DNA of 64,000 nucleotides. It comes from Pyrenophora tritici-repentis (Eukaryota; Ascomycota; Dothideomycetes; Pleosporales; Pleosporaceae). Position 1 is the stretch's first letter; each line of letters starts with the position of its first letter. The DNA lies in the NCBI RefSeq assembly GCF_003171515.1, contig NC_089399.1, positions 124,001-188,000 on the forward strand, read 5' to 3'. Made by a program: the position numbers and the translations under genes. Shown here piece by piece: positions 44,118 to 54,508 of the stretch. The notes under the pieces were generated by a model that saw only the letters and a program-made list of their open reading frames with translations, was not told where the DNA came from and ran no database searches.

Positions 44118-45481
44118 GCGACCGTCTATTCTTCAATTGTCGCAAGCAGCGCGCATTTCCGCATGATTTAGGCGTTGATGGTGGTGGTGGTGGTGGTGGT
44201 GGTGGCTACCACTCGGGGCGTAAAAATCAAATTGCGGTCGAACCGGCCGTGGCCCGTCTGCGGGTGCGGTCACGCTCTGGATCCAGTATGCGGTCTTTGA
44301 ACCTCGCATATGCACGTTCGCAGCAGCCATAGCACTACGTTCAGGCGCTTATGCAACACCCGAAAACCCGTCACCGTTGCTCTCATTCGGGTTTGGACAT
44401 GGGGTTGCAGACGACGCCGAGGGTGGCGTTCCCTATCTATCGCATAAGCGGCCTTCAGGCCCACCAACATCATCCTCTTCTATCTCTTTGCGTTTCTGCT
44501 CACACGAATCCGAATCAGCTGGCTTTTCCACATTCAGTATCCAACATGTGGCGCAGGCGCTCACGAAATATATCCTTTTGAATATACATCTTCCCCAATG
44601 GCGATCCTTAGCCTAGGATATCTCAGGCCAAAAGTCTTGTACCCCCATTTCGCATGACTCTCAGCGACGAATAACCGAATAACGAATGTAACGTAGCGTG
44701 GGAGGGTATCTGCAATTTCGAGATCGTAGACATCTCAACTCTTTACGTTATCTTGAGTCTTTTGGCGTGAACTTCTACTATTACCTACAACGCCCGATCA
44801 TAACGGCTTCCTCTCCAAATTTTATATAATCGGCTTCTATCCAGAGTATCTTTCGCTATCTCGGTTTCTCTGCGTTTGAATTTCCCGCCCTACACATCAT
44901 TCGGCTCAGTAAACCTCACGGTAAGTATGTGTCAGCAGTAAGAATGATTGAAGCTGTTTCATTGTATGTCAACGATTGTTTCGCAACACATTTTCCATTC
45001 CAATGTTACTATGTTATATGAAAAGAGCAGACCGAACGATCAGCTAGCCTCGCCGTACCAAGCTATCTGATGGATGACTAGCGATTGCCCGTTTCAAACC
45101 TCAAGCGATGCTTCACTCACAACCATATTCACGGCAAAGACATCGAGCCGGCCTATATCCAACTCACCGGCTTGACAGTCTATGCTTGCCCACTCACCTG
45201 AGACACACTATCCCCGTATTGCTTAGTAATTGTGCTGGCCTGGGTCGTCAGCAGTCGCTTCCTTCACTGCCTTACACGCTAACAGACGCGCTCATGACGC
45301 GTGGAACAGGCTTATATCGTCTTCCATGGCGCGAAAGCGCGTCGCGTTCAGTCCGACGCGTCTTCAGGTACCTGGGTTTCTCAATCCTTGACGATTTTAC
45401 CCAGCCCAATTACTATCTCTCTCGACGCTGTGAATGCTTACGAACAAAAGCTACTTCTCTACTTCTTGAAGCTTTCTAATC
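44118..45481. other. Intergenic with GGT repeat
   Basis: A GGT run lies at 44178-44204 just after the F-box gene. ORFs at 45108-45479 and 45301-45621 precede the next gene and may be 5' leader or an alternative first exon; no motif supports them. Confidence 0.4.
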
Positions 45482-47865
45482 ATGGCATCAAGACATACAT
45501 GGGAGGCAGCAGATGCTGGCGTTATGCTTTGGCAGCCGGCTACGGAAACTGCATTGGACTTGATACCAGAAGAGCCACAGGAACCATGGGAGACACTGAA
45601 AGAAGAGGATATACAAGGTAAGTAGGACTAACTTGTTCCTCCTTCCAACACTACAAAGCAGGTGCTGACAGCGCCACAGATTCTCTAGGTGGTAGTCACG
45701 ACGACGAGGAAGAAGTGATCCTTCCTTCCATCGAAAAATTCAGCTCTGGGACACATGTAAAAGATGAGCTTGTGCAGCATCTTTACACGTTGCGGTCATC
45801 GAGTCCGTCTACTGCTTGTGCTGACAAGGGAAGCCATATGCAAGACGCATCATCATCAACAATACGAGCTCGTTCGGTATCGTCGTCGACTTTCTCTAAT
45901 CTATTATCCGGCATTGAGCTGTACGGGCAATCCGAGTCTCCTGTGCGGCCAACAGACGGACAGGATATTACTGGATCTCCACAGAGTCCCTCAAACTCAG
46001 CGAGTTCTGGGTCAGATTGGGCTGACTACGAGTTCGTTGCTTCCTCGCCTTGTCCTAATCGAGGACTTACCAGTCAACTACTGGAGACACCTATTGCGAA
46101 CCCCCTGCAAAAGCCTTTGGATTCTGGGATGGCCACCTCACGAGAAACGACCGATACCGTACCACAGGCGGTGGATTCATGCGGTAGAGCAGCACTCATA
46201 GCATTACGAGGTTTAGAAAGAGATCCACCCCATCACTGGGACGAAGACGAAAGAGAGCTCCTAGTCATTCTCCATCGATGGTATGAAGACGCGACACCAA
46301 CATCCATCTCACAGGTTTTCAACGCGGTGACCGGTCTACAGCTTTCACCCCGTATCGTACGAAACCAATTCAATAATTACATCTTGCTGTACGGCGGTCG
46401 GGCGTTCCCAGAGTACCAGCGGGTTATGGCAGTTCCTTTCTCTGACCCCAAGGTATACAATGAGATTCGCGATATTATTGATAATACAGCAATTGAATTT
46501 GGTATTAATCTACCGCGCAGAAGGGTTGAGGTGATATTCGAATCGGGGCAAGCACGGTCGGCCAAATCACCAAAGACGCGTAAACATTATAGGAACCTTG
46601 TTAGACGTGCTGCGGAGAAGGAAAGGGAGAAACTTCGCGTACTCAGACAACCACAATCCATGGAGCCAGAGCCAGAGCCAGAGCCGGAGAAACCTTTACG
46701 AGCCTGCCTGATAGGGCGGACGACTCTAGCTCCCAATCCTGAATGGGAAGTTGAAGACATATTCTTCGATGTAGAAGAACCTCTGGCTTCGAGGAGCATT
46801 TTGCCTAGAACTTCATTAATTGTTCCACATGGAACTCCATCAAGACCTCATCCTAGTACCCGTCACATCGGCTTCCGCGTCTGGGACGGGGATAGCAGAA
46901 CCATGTTCACGGAAGAAGACGGCTTTGTTAGCGAAGCGTTTGCACGATTCTGGAGTGGGGATTATCCACCGCCTTTCTCTCCAGAAGAAGCACAAGGTCT
47001 CCAAGCTCTCAAGATCTTGACTAACCTGCATCTTTCCTTGAGTGGCGGTGCCTCGACATTTGTTTCCGTCTCGACTAGCCTCTTGCAGGCCTTGGTGAAA
47101 GCATCGAATATGAAAGAGCCAATAATCGCAATCAGTATGTGTCTCATTCGAGCTTTTCGCTATGGACTGAGAAAAACCAGCTAACATTATGTTTTCCAAT
47201 ATAGTAGCGCTAGACCACCCAGTTCTCAACGAACCCAACAAGACAATGCCCGGAGCGGAAATAATGCGGATGCTAAAGCGGGACGGGCTCGCTTTTTGGG
47301 CGAATTATAAAGGCATCGCTGGTAATCCGATAACACACTACCTTTTTCCTGGACTTTGCTAACAAAACACTAACTAGAACGAATGGTCTGGGCCGACGTA
47401 CAAGCCGATGCTATCCTCTCACACTTCCCACTCGCAGACCTGCAGTCCCTCTCGAACCAGGACCAAACATGCAGTGAAATACTAAGCCTACAATGCATCC
47501 AGCCCGGAAAAAGAACCAGTTCTGTCTCGTCCAAAATGCGCGCCCAGAACAAGATGCTCAATACTACAACGGCCAAGGCAATGGCCGCTGTGTGTCGAAC
47601 CTTTGGCATGCACCGCAAAAACGTGAGTCTGGCACATGTTCAAGGCTTGGTGGCTAGCCTGGTCGATTCATTCAGTGTTCAAGCGAACAGCGCCACAGAT
47701 ATTCATACTACGAGTTCTATTGCTAGTGCTTTTGCACTGGCGCTGCGTTCGAGAGTGCATCTTTATCAGCAGGTTATGCAGGCTTTTCAGGATGGTATTG
47801 GTCAGGGGATGGAGAGTGTTGAGTATTATTCCGGGAGAGGGCGTCGTGGTGCTGCGGGTATGTGA
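45482..47865 (+). CDS. Hypothetical protein, possible DUF7587 family
   Basis: Four exons (45482..45617, 45662..47134, 47205..47321, 47378..47865) with matching phases encode 737 aa. Exon 1 begins MASRHTWEAADAGVMLWQPA and is acidic. Residues 60-230 are Ser/Thr-rich. A basic coiled stretch (KHYRNLVRRAAEKEREKLR) and an EPEP repeat follow. The C-terminal half contains HIGFRVWDGDSRTMFTEEDG, GFVSEAFARFW, IIAIIALDHPVL, RDGLAFWANYKGI and MVWADVQADAILSHFPLADL. These resemble the ADP-ribosyltransferase-like DUF7587 proteins that are numerous in Pleosporales; this assignment is from memory of the family and is not certain. No signal peptide. Confidence 0.75.
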
Positions 47866-48176
47866 TTGCGTGTCTGCTGGGTCATAGCGGGGTGAATATG
47901 TTGACAGCTTTGGTTTATCTGTACGATTAATACGCGAGAAGAGCGGCTTTGGAGCTAGTGACTTTTTTTCATGTGTAGTTTTATGCAAATGTATGTGGAA
48001 CGGCTTGGGGGAATGGATAGGATGAAGATTGAATGGATGAATACTAAAATATCTACTCATCCTTGTCTCGCATCATTCACCCACCCGTTTATGGTAGGTG
48101 TCTCATCATCGTTATTGCCTCCCCTCTTACGACTAACCTAATGTCTCGTTATCTCTTCTTCGATACTGTCGTCACC
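47866..48176. other. Convergent 3' intergenic region
   Basis: 311 bp between two converging hypotheticals; nothing recognised. Confidence 0.4.
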
Positions 48177-49397
48177 CTACGCTATACTACTACTACTGCT
48201 TCCATCGCCTTGTCTGATCCGCCACCACCCATCCTCCACTTCCACTTCCACTTCTGCACCTACTTCCGTATCAACCCCCGTATCCGTGTCCCTATGCGTA
48301 CCCGTCTCACCGCCATCGATCCCATTTACGCCATTTACGTGTGCGTGTTGATACTCATCTTGCATCCAAAACTCCCTTCCTAGATCTTGGATCGCAGACC
48401 TTCGTCTTAGTCTCGCTGTCTCTACTGGTATTGTTGCCGGGCCACCCACCACTCCATTGCTCTGTATCTCCCCAGCGGCATGTACGACAGTAGTGGCGTT
48501 ACCGTCGTGCGGTATAGTAGTACCAGCACCATCACCATCACCATCGCCATCGCCAGCACCAGCTAAACTCCAAACCCCCACCTCCCCCCTTTCTTCTTCT
48601 CCACTATCTCCCCTCAACACATCACACTCCCACTCCCTCACCTCATCCCACCACCCCGCGCTTTCCCCAATCAAAGCCTGTCCTCCCCTATCTCCTTCCC
48701 CACGCTGGACACTCACACGTCCATCCCGGTTAATAGGCACACTAAACGCTGCATCAGCAAACGCCAAACCGCTGTCTATAATGTGTTGCCGCAGGATGGA
48801 CCGGATTGCGCAAGGGTCGAGGGGGGGCGTGGTGTGCTGGAGGGTGAGGAGGAGGGGGGTGAGTGGGGGGAGGGTTTGGGGGGAGAAGAATATACGTGCG
48901 TTGTGGATTTGGCCGGGGGAAGGGCTGGAGGAGGGACTGGGGGAATAGATAAAGGGAGAATGAAGTGTGCGAGGTGGCGGTGGAGAAGCCGTACGCGCAC
49001 TCCCATTCCCATTCAAACCCGAAGAACGAACTCCACTCAAACTATCATATAATAGATCCCGTATGTCGTCATCACCGTTTACGCGCACGTGCATAGTCTC
49101 TCCTAGCTCGCTGTTACTGTCGTCGGTCCATCGGATACTCGTCCTACGTGGTACATCTATTCTCTGTCCCTGGTCTTGCGCTTGGTCTACGTCTTCATTG
49201 TTGCTGTGCACACTTTCTGCTCCACTAGTTTTATGTGGTAGATCACGCGCGAGCAACATATCGAAGACGGAATCTTGTAGGCTTTCTGTCTGCTTGAGTG
49301 GTGGGGGGTATGGACGAGGACGGGGACGAGGACGAGGGGTGAGGAGGTATATTGCTATGGAGAGGAATGAGAGGAGGAGGAGGGGGGTGTTGGGCAT
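48177..49397 (-). CDS. Hypothetical protein with N-terminal signal anchor
   Basis: A single exon of 406 aa. Residues 3-20 (NTPLLLLSFLSIAIYLLTP) form a hydrophobic signal anchor followed at once by an Arg/Pro repeat (PRPRPRPRPYPPP). The middle has Ser/Pro-rich stretches, one compact region (RSILRQHIIDSGLAFADAAF) and a (GD)n tract encoded by a CAT/GCC-type microsatellite at about 48520-48560. The C-terminal part is Glu/Val-rich (EVGAEVEVEVEDGWW). No family recognised. The uneven composition leaves some doubt, but the frame is long, uninterrupted and begins with a sensible membrane anchor. Confidence 0.55.
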   Translation of the reverse strand: MPNTPLLLLSFLSIAIYLLTPRPRPRPRPYPPPLKQTESLQDSVFDMLLARDLPHKTSGAESVHSNNEDVDQAQDQGQRIDVPRRTSIRWTDDSNSELGETMHVRVNGDDDIRDLLYDSLSGVRSSGLNGNGSARTASPPPPRTLHSPFIYSPSPSSSPSPGQIHNARIFFSPQTLPPLTPLLLTLQHTTPPLDPCAIRSILRQHIIDSGLAFADAAFSVPINRDGRVSVQRGEGDRGGQALIGESAGWWDEVREWECDVLRGDSGEEERGEVGVWSLAGAGDGDGDGDGAGTTIPHDGNATTVVHAAGEIQSNGVVGGPATIPVETARLRRRSAIQDLGREFWMQDEYQHAHVNGVNGIDGGETGTHRDTDTGVDTEVGAEVEVEVEDGWWRIRQGDGSSSSSIA

Positions 49398-49819
49398 GTT
49401 TTGTGTGTGCTTGTTACTGTCTGTGGATTTTGTGTTGCTAGAAGTGGGTTTCGGGAGTAGATGCTAGTGAGGGGTTGTTGGGTAAGAAGGTTAGGGGAGA
49501 GAAAGAAGACGGGGCTTTTGTGGACATTGGAGAAAGAGGGCGATAATGGTGTTATTGCTATCACATTATTGGTCTTTGAAGTTTAGAAGTTAGTTCTTGA
49601 ATGCGCTGTATGTTGCTGTAAGCACAGCGTTCTAATGTAATGCTATCATGCAAGAGAAACAGACAGCGTCGTGTAGCCAAGTGCGTGTATGTACAATAGT
49701 GATCAAGTCCTTGTCTTCAATGCCCGCTCACTAGTTAGACACAGGGAAAAAGCATCACATAATCCAAAGCCTGTCATTCGCATGTAGAAGTCATAATCAT
49801 CATTCAGCTAATCCTAGCT
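49398..49819. other. Intergenic flank of transposon
   Basis: Promoter side of the 406-aa hypothetical and left flank of the pogo/Fot1-type element. No gene recognised. Confidence 0.4.
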
Positions 49820-49821
49820 TA

Positions 49822-51916
49822 CCATGTCCGTGCGCGTTTTGGCCATGTTCGAGTTTTGGCCACCCCAACAACATGAAGATACCAGAAAAATGAGGCTGTA
49901 TCACCAGCAACAATAGCTATTAATGCGAAATCTTGTGGAGTTGTAGTAATTATATCATTGCGATTAACTTGTGCTACTTGTATTTACTTGATAGCTTAGT
50001 TTTGCGGCCAAGGCGGGTGGTACGCGCTGGGGCGGCTGATGCAGCCTCCTCAGCTTGAACATGAGATGGAACAACAACGGCACGTTTCTGACGCTTTCTA
50101 GGTAGCTTAGAGGCTTGTGAGGCCTTACGCTTACCCTTTTGGGACAGTTGTATAGCTTTTTCAGCGTCGCGAGTTGCTTTCTGGCGCTCCTTTTCAGCCT
50201 CCTTAGCGGCTCTCTCCTTCTCCCTCACTTCCTTGAGCCTCTCTTTCTCAACACGCTTCTCCTGAGCTTGATGAAGCCTATACAACCGAGCTTGCTCCTT
50301 CATCTGAGATCTCTCAGCTTTCTGAAGTTGTTCCTGTTGTTTTTGTTGTTGTCGAACTGCTTTATCGTCCCGAGCCCGATGGACCTTACGAGGAGACCAA
50401 AGAAGAGCACCACTATAATACTCATGGTTGTTGTTGACGTTTAGAGTATAGCTCTTCTTCCTATGTCTCTTTTTCACTAAAAGAGCCTCCTTGAGGTCCC
50501 TGTTTTCACTGCTTAGGATACTAAGTTGAGCTGAGATATAGTGGAGACTTCGGTAAATCTTCTTTGTATCCTTTGCGTCCTTATCTCGCACTTGACGAGA
50601 TATAAGAGTCTTGATTTTAAGCCAGTCTTCTGCACTAAGCACAGAAGTTGAGCTTTCATCTGAGCTTGATGCCTCTTTGCGGAATCTTCGGAGTATAACC
50701 TCAGCGTTAGGTGGGTGTATCCCAGTTGCTTCAAACGACTTCATGATAGTTTGAGGTTTAAAAGCAGCAGCCCAGGCACTCCAAAAGAGAGGAAAGAAGT
50801 CTCCTTTCGTTACTGGGATAAGCCCCTGGCTTCTATAAAGGTGGGATGAAAGCTTAGTTGAGTAGGCAGTCGAGAGAGGCTTGAACATCCCAACATCAAG
50901 CGGCTGAAGCGTATAGGTTGCATAAGGAGGAAACACGAGTAACAGGATCTTGTGGTCATTGCAGTAGTTGATAAAATCCATAGTTACGTGGGATCCATGG
51001 CCGTCAAGGAGTAGTAATCGGTATCCTAAGCGAGCTTTCCATCTAGTCTCTCTCTCAAAAACCTCCTTAAGCCAGGCAAGTCCTATATCGTTGTTTGTCC
51101 AGCCAGAAGGGGATGAGCCGATGAAGACTTAGTGCTTTTCTTTGTTGATTGCGTCTGTCCAGCTCGATTGTAGGGCTCCAGCAGCTGACTGGAAGATAAG
51201 CGCTGGCGATAGAGCTGTACCATCCGAACAGATACAGGCTAGCACCGTCACCTACTCTCTAGAGCCATCCTGAACAGCAGCTGTAATCCCTTTTCGATCG
51301 TATATCCTCTTGTCGAAGACCCTTTTCGATCTCCCAGTTACCCTAATCATGAAGCCCTTTTCATCCATATTGAAGATGTGGGAGGGCTCTACATTGTACT
51401 CCTTTATCTTACTGTGTAACAGCTCGAAGTATAAGCTGTACTTAGCTCCTGAATCAGCCTTGTGGCGATTGCGGTCTATCCCGGTCTGCCAGCGTGAGAT
51501 GAGATGGGTTGGGTTTCTGTTGATGAAGCGAGTAACCCAGCTTTCTGAAACCTCCCTACCAGCCAAAGACGACGCAAGGGAGCGTATTATTGCTCGTGTA
51601 GGGGGCGTACGTCGCTCAGTAAGCGTCGTAATATGCTTTAACAGTTCGGTTTCTTGGTGTGGGTGAAGGATTCTATAGGCGAGCGTATGCGGCTGGTTTT
51701 GGCCCTGGTGTCTTCGAGCTAGCGTACGGCGACCTACACCATGTCTTTTTGCGACTTCTGAGTACGAGAATGGTGCACCTAATGCGCGCGATTCGATTTC
51801 TTCAATCGCTTTTTGAATCGGATCCATGGTGGTGGAGTTATGACGTGTTCTGTATAGGTGATTGTTGTGTTGGGGTGGCCAAAACGCGAACGTGGCCAAA
51901 ACGCGCACGGACATGG
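49822..51916 (-). mobile_element. Pogo/Fot1-type DNA transposon, complete but inactivated (2,095 bp)
   Basis: Inverted termini of about 50 bp start CCATGTCCGTGCGCGTTTTG at both ends and are flanked by TA (49820-49821 and 51917-51918), the target duplication of Tc1/mariner elements. Left and right termini differ at two positions. Each terminus contains GTTTTGGCCA twice, a likely transposase-binding repeat. The single internal gene (minus strand) encodes the transposase and has two nonsense codons. Confidence 0.93.
49974..51827 (-). pseudogene. DDD transposase of pogo/Fot1 family, interrupted by two stops
   Basis: From MDPIQKAIEEIESRALGAPF (ATG 51827) the protein has an N-terminal helix-turn-helix (SYSEVAKRHGVGRRTLARRH) and a CENP-B-like second DNA-binding helix region (RSLASSLAGREVSESWVTRF). 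The DDE/DDD domain follows: NMDEKGF (first Asp), LLLDGHGSH (second Asp) and FPPYATYTLQPLDVGMFKPL (third Asp). The C-terminus is a long Lys/Glu coiled coil (EKRVEKERLKEVREKERAAK). In-frame stops are TAG at 51252-51254, where the family has Trp in GSREW, and TAA at 51129-51131. Both are single C:G-to-T:A transitions. No frameshift is seen, so the element lost activity by point mutation only. Confidence 0.92.
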
Positions 51917-52158
51917 TATCAGAGCTCGAAAAACATCCCCAAAAACTTTTTAAAAAAAAAACTAAAAAGACACATGATATCGTGTTTTAACGTCAGTATC
52001 TCAAACCAAACGTACATTACACTGTCGGAATACGGTCAAGAACTACTACGCTTGACACCGGTTTTTATTGAAGGGTAATGTATGTACAAAATAACAACAT
52101 TTACAACAACTTGACACTCAGTATAAGCGCTGCTGCGCGTACTACTGCGACAAGCTCT

Positions 52159-52692
52159 CTAATTCGGGAACGCACCCTTGGAGTCAATAGGGATTCTGGC
52201 GACGGGATTTTGAAGGGTCTGCGAGCAGTACGTGGGGCTAATAGGGACAGGCTCGAATCTGGTGCATGTGGTGTTGAGAACACCCTCGCCGTAGAAACCG
52301 ATACTATTCAGACAGTTAGTCATTATTTCATCATTCAAGAACGTAGAGTAAAAAAAAACTTACCCGACTCCGAAAGCGTGGTAGAGACGCAGCCCGTAGC
52401 CGCTTTCGTCCTCGTTAGTTGCATAGAGGCCGAAGCTGTAAGGGCTGTTGGTGACGTTGGCAAATTTGCCGCACTGGTATATCTTTGAGAGGTCTTCGAT
52501 AGAGTCGTTGCTTCTGCAGTCGAGGTTGGTGGCGTCGTTGCCGGTGAGGTTGAAGACGACGTTGTGGATTCCACCGTTTTGGAGGACGAGCGTGTAGGCT
52601 GTGATTGTAATCGTCTCCTCGAAGTTGGGATCGAGGCTGAGGGGTGCCGCGATGGCAGCGCCGAAGAGGGCAGCGAGAGCGAGGAACTGCAT
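52159..52692 (-). CDS. AA1-like small secreted protein
   Basis: Exons 52364..52692 and 52159..52303 encode 157 aa. The N-terminus MQFLALAALFGAAIAAP is a clear signal peptide. The mature part has a beta-rich pattern (ETITITAYTLVLQ, HNVVFNLTG, LDCRSN, YQCGKF, YSFGLYATNEDESGYGLRLY). After the intron comes IGFYGEGVLNTTCTRF and TYCSQTLQN. The four Cys and the spacing resemble Alternaria Alt a 1 (AA1-like) proteins, which are secreted and sometimes act as plant-interaction effectors; this family call is moderate. The 60-nt intron (donor GTAAGT, acceptor ATAG) has a T-run after the donor. It lies 243 bp from the end of the transposon, in a gene-poor pocket. Confidence 0.8.
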
Positions 52693-54508
52693 GTTGATGG
52701 TGATGGTGCTTGGTTTTCTGGTGGTGGAGATGTTCAAATATTAAATAGCTGATGAATTTTGGGGGTGAGGATCGTTAAGACGGATATTCCTGTTGTACTT
52801 ATAACAGCGTTGCTAATATTAACTAACGGTGTCTTACTTGAAAGCTTGGTGATGAATGCCACGGATGCGGTCCCATTTCGTATTTTCTCCCCCAGCCTAA
52901 ATTGCATCCGAGCAATGATGTTACTCCGAACGCAACGCGCCACGGCGGATTTGCCACGGCGACAAGGGGGTAACCTCCGAATCTACTTAAACGGCCGGAA
53001 GGTTGGCCGCTAGTGGCATGATGTAGATGGCAATGATCGTCGCGATTGGAGATTTAAGACTAGATTTCGTATACGCTGGTTGCGCTGTGTGATCCTTCAT
53101 CAATGCAATCTGCAATCTTTCTTTTCTTGCATCTCGGCAGAACGACCTGGCGTGATACTTACGTACCGGCAGTTCTGGAATATGGGAATGGGAGAGGGAC
53201 GGTAGAGAACGTGATGCTGGGCATACGTAAATTTAGGGCATCTTCGTCATCGTTTCAAAGCGCACTGCACTTGTGCTGGCAAGCTTGGGACCAACTCTTT
53301 GAGTGATCCTCTGAGGGTCTGATGGTCAACTCTTTCGATGAACGACCAAGAGGCCGTAGGAAAATTCCAGAGCCGCACACCGCACTCAAGCTGCAAGCAA
53401 CAAGAGAGCCGGCCTAATAATAGCACACTATGGCGAGTGTTCTACCGGTTGGAAGACATGCCAACTCTACCCGGCGGATGCGCTTACTCGTGGAAGGAGT
53501 GATCGGCCCTATGTAAGCAACTGGCCGTGACTTCTGACAGAACATCACCGGATGACAACCACTCCCCACAACATCAAGACAAGATAAGAATCAGCAAACC
53601 GGTGCTCCCAATCTCTCTACCCCGATCAAAAGCGAAAGTTAGTGTGAACGTACGTCACCGAGACCACGCCTGCAGCGGGCGCTATCGATAGTTTGCACTA
53701 AAGCAGTTACTCGGATCTCGGCATCAATCGCTGGGTGAAAAGAGACCGAAATCATCGCAAATCCGCTCACGCCCGTTCTATTCTTAGATACAAGTGACAG
53801 CGGAGGGTGGACGGATTTCTGCGTTATCACCGCGTTTGTTCTGCGAGTGAGATCCAAGTATAGGTACAAGATGATCCGCTCAAAATCTGAGTCTTGCAAT
53901 GGGAACCGGATGGTTGTACGTATCGTCCAGCGTGCGTCGTAGCGCAGTCACGCGTTTAAGATGGTGGAAGGCGAACACGAACTCTAAGCCCTCTAGCAAC
54001 ATCGCGAGGGCGGCCTCAGAACCTCTTCAAGACAACAACTGCCATCTATCCTGTCATAGCCGACTCTTTGACGTGTCGCTGGAAATACCTTTCTATACAC
54101 TTGCAACAAACACTTGTCGCATCTCCCCTCTATACCCTAGAGTGAAATGTCATCGGTAGTATGGAGATCTACAACATCTATGACGGGGGTTTTGTAGGTC
54201 GCAATAGCCGTGTGGGGGTGCTGTCACTGTGGCAGCGTTGGCACTTACCACACAACTGTTGTGCAGTCAGCTTACAGAACGAACAACACATTGCCGCATA
54301 CAGATAGAAATCCAAAGGTTGGTAATTGTTATTTATGCTTCATCGAATCGTGACTATTTTATTGGTACAAGAGAAGAATTACTCGTAGCTAAGAGGGTAT
54401 ACAACATGTTTGTTTGAAAGTTTTGGGAGCATGGGTACGAAGAATGCGAATCGCTAACATCGTATGGTAAGGATGCTCAAATTAGAAAGTACATGGCGGT
54501 GAGCATGA
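52693..54508. other. Gene-poor 1.8-kb region upstream of the secreted protein
   Basis: No supported gene. Short ORFs only, moderately AT-rich, no repeat or tRNA recognised. Confidence 0.45.

Noticed and set aside
44178..44204. GGT run considered as coding Gly repeat
   Set aside because: It follows the stop codon of the F-box gene and is not in an extended ORF.
45301..45621. 107-codon ORF overlapping exon 1 of the 737-aa hypothetical
   Set aside because: Its frame does not join the downstream exons at the GTAAGT donor, whereas MASRHTWEAADA does with matching phase.
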